This document shows, piece after piece, positions 33,360-39,143 of a DNA stretch of 43,092 nt (positions are counted from its first letter, which is position 1; every line of letters begins with the position of its first letter). This DNA is from an uncultured Roseburia sp. GTDB lineage: Bacteria; Bacillota; Clostridia; Lachnospirales; Lachnospiraceae. The stretch is from contig CAKREH010000030.1 in NCBI GenBank assembly GCA_934317215.1, positions 1 through 43,092 of the forward strand, read 5' to 3'. The notes below the pieces were generated by a model. That model did not search any database and had not been told where the DNA came from. It was given only the letters and a program-made list of their open reading frames with translations. Position numbers and translations under genes: made by a program.

Positions 33360-34342
33360 CGTTTCTCCTTCTGATTTTTCATAATAAAATCAAAGATCTC
33401 CTGATAATATCTGCACCTGGTCTGATAGTCCGCATTAAAAATTTCATGTTTGGAAGCCGGCATGCAGACAAGCGATGCCGTCTCCACACGATTTTCAAAA
33501 ACTGCGATTGCACGATTATCCACCATTTGGTCATTCCCTGCTATAAAGATCAAAACCGGAATTTTAATCCGCTCCAGATTCTTTTTCCGCATCAGCGTTT
33601 CTGTTGCACGCATCGCTGCCAAAAGCCATCCATAAGTACTGCCATTGGTCTGATATCTGGAATTTTTCAGCCTCTTTTCAAAAATATAATCATAGCGCTC
33701 TCTTGAAATACAGCTGCTGTGTTCAAAATCCGGTCTGCTGTCAAACCCTGTCTGTCCCGCTGCATAACGTTCACCTCTTTTGGTTCTCACATAAAAATCA
33801 GCCGCCATTTTTGCCACCCACCACGGATACTTTCCGGTCTGCATCCGAAACATCGGTGAAGAAAGGATCGCACGTTCAAATACTTTCGGATGTTCCTCGA
33901 TATACCGCGCCGCGACCGCACCTCCCATGGAATGTGCAAATAAGATGCGGTGCCGCTCCATCCGGTAATTCATTTTTTTCATAAAGCAGTCCAGATCTTT
34001 GATATAATCTTCAAAATCACGGATATATACCTTCTGGTCATCCGAAACCTCACGTTCTGAATAGCCGTGCCCGCGGTGCTCTAAGATATAAACGGAACAG
34101 CCATGCTGCAGAAAATAATAAATAACTTCGTTGTACTTTTCTGCAAACTCGCTGAATCCGTGTGAGATCACAATACAGGTATCCGCCCCCGCCGCCAGAT
34201 ATTGCTGATAAAAAATGGCCGCCCCGTCATAACTGTGAAAATAAGCATACTTCTGACATTGCTTCAGGTACGGTTCCACCAGATTTTTCTGCCAGGTCAG
34301 ATACCCTTCGTCTGCAAAATACAGACTGCCTGCCGCATTCAT
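33356..34342 (-). CDS. Alpha/beta hydrolase, monoacylglycerol lipase/lysophospholipase-like
   Basis: 328 aa, no signal peptide. The nucleophile elbow is AHSMGGAVAARY with Ser near residue 136. Asp is near 270 in FIAGNDQMVD and His near 298 in PASKHEIFN. The oxyanion segment is ISHGFSEFAEKYNEV, and VYILEHRGHGYSERE is typical of PldB/YtpA-type lysophospholipases. It probably removes the remaining acyl chain from lysophospholipids or monoacylglycerol, giving the glycerophosphodiester that the next-door GDPD cleaves. The ATG overlaps the GDPD stop by four bases. Confidence 0.88.
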   Translation of the reverse strand: MNAAGSLYFADEGYLTWQKNLVEPYLKQCQKYAYFHSYDGAAIFYQQYLAAGADTCIVISHGFSEFAEKYNEVIYYFLQHGCSVYILEHRGHGYSEREVSDDQKVYIRDFEDYIKDLDCFMKKMNYRMERHRILFAHSMGGAVAARYIEEHPKVFERAILSSPMFRMQTGKYPWWVAKMAADFYVRTKRGERYAAGQTGFDSRPDFEHSSCISRERYDYIFEKRLKNSRYQTNGSTYGWLLAAMRATETLMRKKNLERIKIPVLIFIAGNDQMVDNRAIAVFENRVETASLVCMPASKHEIFNADYQTRCRYYQEIFDFIMKNQKEKR

Positions 34343-35136
34343 AACGCCGCCATTTCTTTATGCTTCAACAATTTCACCAGCTCCGGTGTCAATTTCCCAT
34401 CACTGTACTCTTCCGCAATTTTTTTGCCGCGGTCCGGGTAATTTGTGATCATTGCATCGGCACGCGCCGCACAGACGAGCCGCATATATTTTTCCTCATT
34501 TACAGTCCATACATGGACTTTCTTTTTCTGCCTCCTGCACTCTTCCATAAATCCTTCATACTGAATATTGTAAAGTGCCGGGTGCAGTGCATCCGCTTCC
34601 ACCACATACGAAGCATAACTGACCGGATTGATGATTCCATCGCTGTATAACATTCCTGTCTCTGCTTCCGGATTGATCTCTTTGATCTTTTGTATGGTAT
34701 AGTGGTTAAAAGAGGAAAAAATCACACGTTCCATCAGTTCCATCCGCTCTGTGAGATCTAACACACGCGCCTCAATTTCCGGATAAAACACGACTCCGGT
34801 CTTGATTTCCACATTGATGGTCAGATCTGTCGGTTTTATCAACGCATAGACTTCCTCTAACGTGGGTATCTGTGCATGTTCATACTCCGGATGTGTACGG
34901 TTAAAATTATGTTTGATCAGCTTCGCGTAGGTAAAATCTTTTACCCAGCCGCTTCCGTCACTCACACGGTCGATCGTTTCATCATGGATGACAACAAGTT
35001 CTCCGTCTTTTGTGAGCTGCACATCCAGTTCAATTCCATCTGCACCCAGCTCTACCGCTTTCTCAAATGCTGGTATTGTATTTTCCGGTGCATAACCGCT
35101 CGCACCGCGGTGTCCCCACACGAGTGTTCTTTCCAT
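34339..35136 (-). CDS. ugpQ: Glycerophosphodiester phosphodiesterase
   Basis: 265 aa, cytoplasmic. GDPD-family motifs: HRG at residues 9-11, PENT, the metal-binding ELDVQLTKDG with VVIHDETIDR, VEIKTG, and the C-terminal VHVWTVNEE. It hydrolyses glycerophosphodiesters to sn-glycerol-3-phosphate plus alcohol. The TIM-barrel length is normal. The start at 35136 follows AGGAATGGAGCAGAA; the ATG ten codons upstream has no site. First gene of an overlapping five-gene operon, with a PhoP-box promoter about 100 bp upstream. The glycerol-3-phosphate made here could feed the glp operon in this window. Confidence 0.93.
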   Translation of the reverse strand: MERTLVWGHRGASGYAPENTIPAFEKAVELGADGIELDVQLTKDGELVVIHDETIDRVSDGSGWVKDFTYAKLIKHNFNRTHPEYEHAQIPTLEEVYALIKPTDLTINVEIKTGVVFYPEIEARVLDLTERMELMERVIFSSFNHYTIQKIKEINPEAETGMLYSDGIINPVSYASYVVEADALHPALYNIQYEGFMEECRRQKKKVHVWTVNEEKYMRLVCAARADAMITNYPDRGKKIAEEYSDGKLTPELVKLLKHKEMAAL

Positions 35137-35227
35137 TTCTGCTCCATTCCTGCCGGTTTCTTCCATCTGCGCACTAAAATCCGCCTGCCCGGCATCGATT
35201 CTTTTATTTCTCTCATCTTTCCCCTAT

Positions 35228-35282
35228 ATCCTAAGCGGATATTGTAAAATGGGTGTGGGGGTTTATGTAAAAAATGGGTAAA
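35228..35282 (-). promoter_or_regulatory. PhoP box and promoter of the ugpQ-ppk operon
   Basis: On the minus strand TTTACC (35282-35277), TTTACA (35271-35266) and, 23 bp further, TTTACA (35248-35243). Then 9 bp and a -10-like TAGGAT (35233-35228). The spacing equals that of the pstS promoter. Confidence 0.78.
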
Positions 35283-35312
35283 AAAATACAGAACCACGTT
35301 TTTGTGATTCTG
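35275..35312 (-). terminator. Terminator upstream of the PhoP box
   Basis: CAGAATCAC and GTGGTTCTG form a stem (+ 35289-35312), followed on the minus strand by TATTTTTTTA. It would stop transcripts coming from the EamA transporter side before the ugpQ promoter. Confidence 0.7.
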
Positions 35313-35357
35313 CAGGATAGCTTTATTTCTTCCTGTGATTGATTTTTTACCCTTATG

Positions 35358-35674
35358 ATGATGTTGAGACAAATAGTGCATTCAGATTTATTGATTGACA
35401 AATTGCGCAAAGCCGTGCCTGTTTTGTTCCGTTGTCCGAAAATAAGAAAAGCTAAGCCTGCCTGTTTTACTTTTTCTCGGAGTGACGTGAACGGCGTTCA
35501 ACGAGCCATCCTTGGCTCGAGAAGCCTTGTTCTGCCATCCGTGGCAGAACATCACTGTGGATAGACAGGCAGACTAAGATTTTCTAATTTTCTCCCAAAG
35601 TCACAAAAGCATTCTCGGCTTTGCGCAATTTGTCAGCCGCCAGGTTGTGAAGCACTATTTGGTTTTAACATCAT
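35358..35674. repeat. Element B copy 4 (long form with inner palindrome)
   Basis: A 317-bp palindromic element. Left arm ATGTTGAGACAAATAGTGC pairs with right arm GCACTATTTGGTTTTAACAT. The sub-terminal core TTGACAAATTGCGCAAAGCC pairs with GGCTTTGCGCAATTTGTCA, and TTGTTCCGTTGTCCGAAAAT is shared with copy 2. An extra segment (35449-35577), absent from copy 2, has its own arms (AAGCCTGCCTGT with ACAGGCAGACTAAG) and two hairpins: GAGCCA-TCC-TTGGCTC and GTTCTGCCA-TCC-GTGGCAGAAC. ORFs read through it look spurious. Confidence 0.75.
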
Positions 35675-35783
35675 ATTAATCTCCGTTCTTGCATTGCTTT
35701 TTAATAAAAAAGTTGTTTTCATTTGCAACTCAGATTTATTCGTAAGCATAAATCTTATGTGTGAAAAATATTAGTTTTCACAC
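35675..35783 (-). repeat. Element C copy 3 (orphan)
   Basis: On the minus strand it holds the hairpin GTGTGAAAA...TTTTTCACAC (+ 35759-35783), then AGATTTATTCGTAAGCATAAATCT (a further hairpin), a TTGCAAATGAAAACAAC block, and GCAAGAACGGAGATTAAT. An ATG follows at 35674, but the reading frame closes after 13 codons inside element B copy 4. So the Shine-Dalgarno module is present here without a gene. The rest of the gap to 35838 shows only an imperfect CGCCA/GGCGG hairpin near 35795. Confidence 0.6.
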
Positions 35784-35838
35784 GACTCTGCCGCCAAAAA
35801 AAGATGGCGATCAATTAATTTTCGATGTCAAGATTACT

Positions 35839-36693
35839 TTAATCCTTATGCGCTGCCTCATAAACGTTATAGCATGCCGCTGCCCCGATCACGAGCACAG
35901 CTCCAACGATCGCCGTGCGCCCGATCGTCTCACCGCAGAAGATCGCAACTAAAATTGGATTTAAGATCGGCTCTAATGTAGAAGTTAAGGATGCCGTAAC
36001 CGGCGAAACACGATCCAAGCCCCTCGATAAAAAGATGTAGGATAATCCAAACTGGATCACACCGAGAAGGATAATACAGATCCATGCCTTCGCAGAATGA
36101 TCGGTCTCCCCCAAAAACGACGGCAACCCGATGCTAAGGCTGATCACATGGGATGCCAGCAATGACGATTCAAAATCAGCTCCCGAAAAACCTTTCATCA
36201 TCATAACCAGCGCATAGGTAAATCCCGAAAATACCGCAAGCAGATTTCCCGCCATTCCCCCGGCGCTCAGGGAATCTAAAAAGAAACACAATATACCTGC
36301 AAACACGACCGCGCACGCAATCACTGCCGCTTTTTTCGGTTTCTTCTTATATAATATCCACATCAGCAGGATCACAAAGATCGGTTCTGTAAACTGAAGC
36401 ACGATCGCATTTGCCGCCGTTGTCATCTTTGTCGCGGAGACAAATGTCAGTGCCATAACTGTATTGCAGACAGCACCAAACAGTACCGTCTTATTCCATA
36501 CAAATTTTCGTTTTGTGATCACCATATAAGAGGCGATCAGCATAAATGAAAAAATACTGCGGATTCCCTGGATCGTGATGGAACTCCACGGAATCGATTT
36601 TATCAGAACACCTCCGGTGCTGAAACATACTGCGGAGAGAAGCACATAGATGGTTCCCTTCATACTTTCTTTATCTAATTGTTTTTCCTGCAT
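35839..36693 (-). CDS. EamA/DMT-family transporter
   Basis: 284 aa, ten membrane helices in two EamA repeats (first GTIYVLLSAVCFSTGGVLIKSI; second GNLLAVFSGFTYALVMMMKGFS). The C-terminal helix LTSTLEPILNPILVAIFCGE is the usual EamA signature. Drug/metabolite transporter superfamily; probably exports an amino acid or metabolite, substrate unknown. The start at 36693 follows GGGAGGGAGAATAAA. It lies 18 bp downstream of the SLC13-type transporter, so the two are probably cotranscribed. Confidence 0.9.
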   Translation of the reverse strand: MQEKQLDKESMKGTIYVLLSAVCFSTGGVLIKSIPWSSITIQGIRSIFSFMLIASYMVITKRKFVWNKTVLFGAVCNTVMALTFVSATKMTTAANAIVLQFTEPIFVILLMWILYKKKPKKAAVIACAVVFAGILCFFLDSLSAGGMAGNLLAVFSGFTYALVMMMKGFSGADFESSLLASHVISLSIGLPSFLGETDHSAKAWICIILLGVIQFGLSYIFLSRGLDRVSPVTASLTSTLEPILNPILVAIFCGETIGRTAIVGAVLVIGAAACYNVYEAAHKD

Positions 36694-36711
36694 TTTATTC
36701 TCCCTCCCATT

Positions 36712-37839
36712 TTACCGCATTCCCAGCGCAAGCAGCATAAGCACTGCGAGAAAAATGATATTTGCCAGATGAAACCACAACAGATAATACCCCTTCGTGC
36801 GGTTATAATTATGCGCATATATTTTATAGGAGATCAGGCTCGCCATGGAGGCGATCAGTGTACCAAGTCCTCCTAAATTTACCCCCAGCAAAAGCTGCTT
36901 TAAATCGCCTGAAAAACCGGACAATAACAGTGCCGCAGGAACATTGCTGATCACCTGGCTTGCGGCAATTCCCACCAGAAGTTCCCTTCCATTAACCAGT
37001 GTGCGCAATGTTTCCTGAAATGCCGGCAGCCGCCCGATATTTCCCGTAAAAATAAAGAAAGCGATAAATGTAAATATCAGACAGTAATCCACCTGCCAAA
37101 GCACCTTTCTGTCTGATAAAAACACTGACACAGCCACCGCCGCAAGCAAAATATAATACGGCAGTATCCTTGCCACGACCAAAAGCGCCATAAGGAATAA
37201 AACCGCATACATGCCGGTCAATTTTTTGTTCATTTCCTTTTTTTCTTCCGAAAAATGACAGTCTGTCAATCTGATTTTTCTTTTTCTTGCACTTAAAACG
37301 AAAATCGTCAGGGCAAGCAGCACACCGGAAACAACCGTATACGGAAGCATCAAGACAAGAAACTCCCCAGCATTCATTTCTGAGAGATTATATAAATACA
37401 AATTCTGCGGATTTCCAATCGGAGTCAGCATACTTCCAAGGTTCGCCGCTATGGTCTGAAGCACGATGGCCGGCACCATAAGACGCTCCTGCCCGCATTT
37501 TTGCAGCGTGAGAAGTGCAAACGGAACAAACGTCAAAAGCGCAACATCATTGGTAATGACCATGCTTGAAAAGAAACACAGAAAAACAAGAACAAATGCC
37601 AGCTGCGCCGTATTTTTCGTATGCGCAAGAAGCCGCCGCCCGATCTCATCAAAGATTCCATTATTCTGCACGCCCGCCATAATGATCATCAGCGAAAGCA
37701 GGATCCCAAGCACGCGAAAATCAATATAATCGATATATACCTGATCCGGATGCACAAAAAAAGCGGATATTACAGCTAAAATGGCTGCAACGACCAGCAC
37801 TGTTTCTTTTTTTACAAATGCTATGATTTTTTCTTTCAT
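36712..37839 (-). CDS. SLC13/ArsB-type anion permease
   Basis: 375 aa, about ten membrane helices. TNDVALLTFVPF and ANLGSMLTPIGNPQNLYLYN are the two signature loops of the ion-transporter superfamily (ArsB, CitM, SLC13), and the second half repeats ASQVISNVPAALLL. The substrate may be a dicarboxylate, citrate or another oxyanion; the sequence does not decide. The start chosen (37839) has GGTGG upstream. An ATG six codons earlier would sit only about nine bases from the predicted transcription start. Divergent from the oxidoreductase operon. Confidence 0.85.
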   Translation of the reverse strand: MKEKIIAFVKKETVLVVAAILAVISAFFVHPDQVYIDYIDFRVLGILLSLMIIMAGVQNNGIFDEIGRRLLAHTKNTAQLAFVLVFLCFFSSMVITNDVALLTFVPFALLTLQKCGQERLMVPAIVLQTIAANLGSMLTPIGNPQNLYLYNLSEMNAGEFLVLMLPYTVVSGVLLALTIFVLSARKRKIRLTDCHFSEEKKEMNKKLTGMYAVLFLMALLVVARILPYYILLAAVAVSVFLSDRKVLWQVDYCLIFTFIAFFIFTGNIGRLPAFQETLRTLVNGRELLVGIAASQVISNVPAALLLSGFSGDLKQLLLGVNLGGLGTLIASMASLISYKIYAHNYNRTKGYYLLWFHLANIIFLAVLMLLALGMR

Positions 37840-37872
37840 ATATATAACACCACCCATAAAACCTACCTGTCT

Positions 37873-37901
37873 ATTCTAATCACTTTCCCTCTGGATGTAA
37901 A
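37873..37901 (-). promoter_or_regulatory. Promoter of the SLC13-EamA pair
   Basis: On the minus strand TTTACA (37901-37896), a 17-nt spacer and TAGAAT (37878-37873). Confidence 0.65.
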
Positions 37902-37955
37902 CTAAAAAAATGCGCATGATTCGCCTGCTTCTGTACACACTATAAAATAACAGAC

Positions 37956-37986
37956 ACATAGCTATTTACAATCACATTTGCTATGT
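37956..37986. promoter_or_regulatory. Inverted repeat in the divergent promoter region
   Basis: ACATAGC (37956-37962) and GCTATGT (37980-37986) frame an AT-rich centre between the divergent SLC13 and oxidoreductase genes. It could be a regulator site; no known consensus is recognised. A weak plus-strand promoter (TTGCTA, 18 nt, TATATG) overlaps it. Confidence 0.3.
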
Positions 37987-38054
37987 AAAATCAAACTTTT
38001 GTATATGAATGAATCAATAAAATGCGTGAATATAGCGCAAGAATGGAGCATATG

Positions 38055-39143
38055 ATGTACACCCCAGTTACACTTCCGGTCACAAATGAATACGGTTATT
38101 TTGAAATACGGTTAGAGAGCATCGGCGGTCTCGGCGCAAATCTCTGTGGAAAAATGCTCGGCGAACTCGGTGCCTTATACCTTTCCTTAAACTCCTTAAG
38201 TTTTTCCAGCTACGGATCTGAAAAACGAGGTTCACCGGTAAAATCCTATATCCGCTGGAGTCCCGCTTCCCATCCACTGCGCATCAACAGTCCGGTCTTA
38301 AAACCGCATGTACTTGGCATTTTTCATGAAGGGCTGATCGGGACTTACCCAGTATTAGACGGGATTTCCGCCGATACAAAGATTGTTCTAAATACACCTT
38401 TATCCTGTGATGAAGCGGCAGAAAGATACAATATTTCCACTGGAACGCTGTATTGTCTGGACGCACTCTCCATCGCTATGGAATCCAGATCCCGCATCAA
38501 CATGATCATGCTCGGCGCGATCGCCAGAGCGTGTCCTTTTATCCCGATGGATTCCATGGAAATACTCTGCAAAAACACTATCGGAAAAAAATATCCGGCA
38601 CTGATCGGGGCAAATCTGCAGGGTTTAAAAATGGGGTATGAAAAAACAGCTGAAAAAAAGATTCCTGACAGAACTGCTTCCTCTTCTCCCGCAAAAGAAA
38701 CCTATATCTGGGGTTACAAAAACGCCCCTATCGGCGGGATCAACACGCGCCCCGGCAGCACGGTATCAAACGATCTTTCCCCCTCCCGCGAAGGTTATAT
38801 CCCTCTCCTTTTGCAGGAGCGGTGCATCAACTGCGGACTCTGTGATTCTGCCTGTCCGGATATGGTATTTCAGTTTGCACCGGGAACTTATAAGGGGAAA
38901 GAGGCAATGGTCAACCAGGGACTTGATTACAGACACTGCAAAGGCTGTCTGCGCTGCGTGGATGTCTGTCCGACTCACGCTCTGGTAAAAGCAGAAGAAA
39001 AAGATTACCCGGACAAGCCGCATTCCATGCCGGATCAGGATCTGCTGCCAGACTCTGTCCGGTACCAGAAGACCGGCGCAAATTCCTGGATCACCAGTGA
39101 TTCTTATCTTGATGAAAAACGTATTGACGGAGGTATCGTATAA
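38055..39143 (+). CDS. 2-oxoacid:acceptor oxidoreductase, fused gamma and delta (ferredoxin) parts
   Basis: 362 aa. Residues 1-185 are the gamma domain (EIRLESIGGLGANLCGKML at the start, then LDALSIAMESRSRINMIMLGA). A linker of about 70 residues follows. The C-terminal domain has two [4Fe-4S] motifs, CINCGLCDSACP and CKGCLRCVDVCP, the delta-type ferredoxin part that carries electrons out of the enzyme. The catalytic alpha and beta parts are in the next gene, whose ATG overlaps this stop codon (TAATG). Several Met codons compete at the start; ATG 38055 has GGAG six bases upstream, 38052 and 38043 are alternatives. Confidence 0.87.
   Translation: MYTPVTLPVTNEYGYFEIRLESIGGLGANLCGKMLGELGALYLSLNSLSFSSYGSEKRGSPVKSYIRWSPASHPLRINSPVLKPHVLGIFHEGLIGTYPVLDGISADTKIVLNTPLSCDEAAERYNISTGTLYCLDALSIAMESRSRINMIMLGAIARACPFIPMDSMEILCKNTIGKKYPALIGANLQGLKMGYEKTAEKKIPDRTASSSPAKETYIWGYKNAPIGGINTRPGSTVSNDLSPSREGYIPLLLQERCINCGLCDSACPDMVFQFAPGTYKGKEAMVNQGLDYRHCKGCLRCVDVCPTHALVKAEEKDYPDKPHSMPDQDLLPDSVRYQKTGANSWITSDSYLDEKRIDGGIV

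Noticed and set aside
35355..35564. 69-codon plus-strand ORF
   Set aside because: It lies entirely in element B copy 4; the sequence is explained by the palindrome and no ribosome binding site is present.
37964..37991. Possible fourth PhoP box near the oxidoreductase operon
   Set aside because: TTTACA and TGTAAA occur there, but in opposite orientation and without 11-bp spacing.
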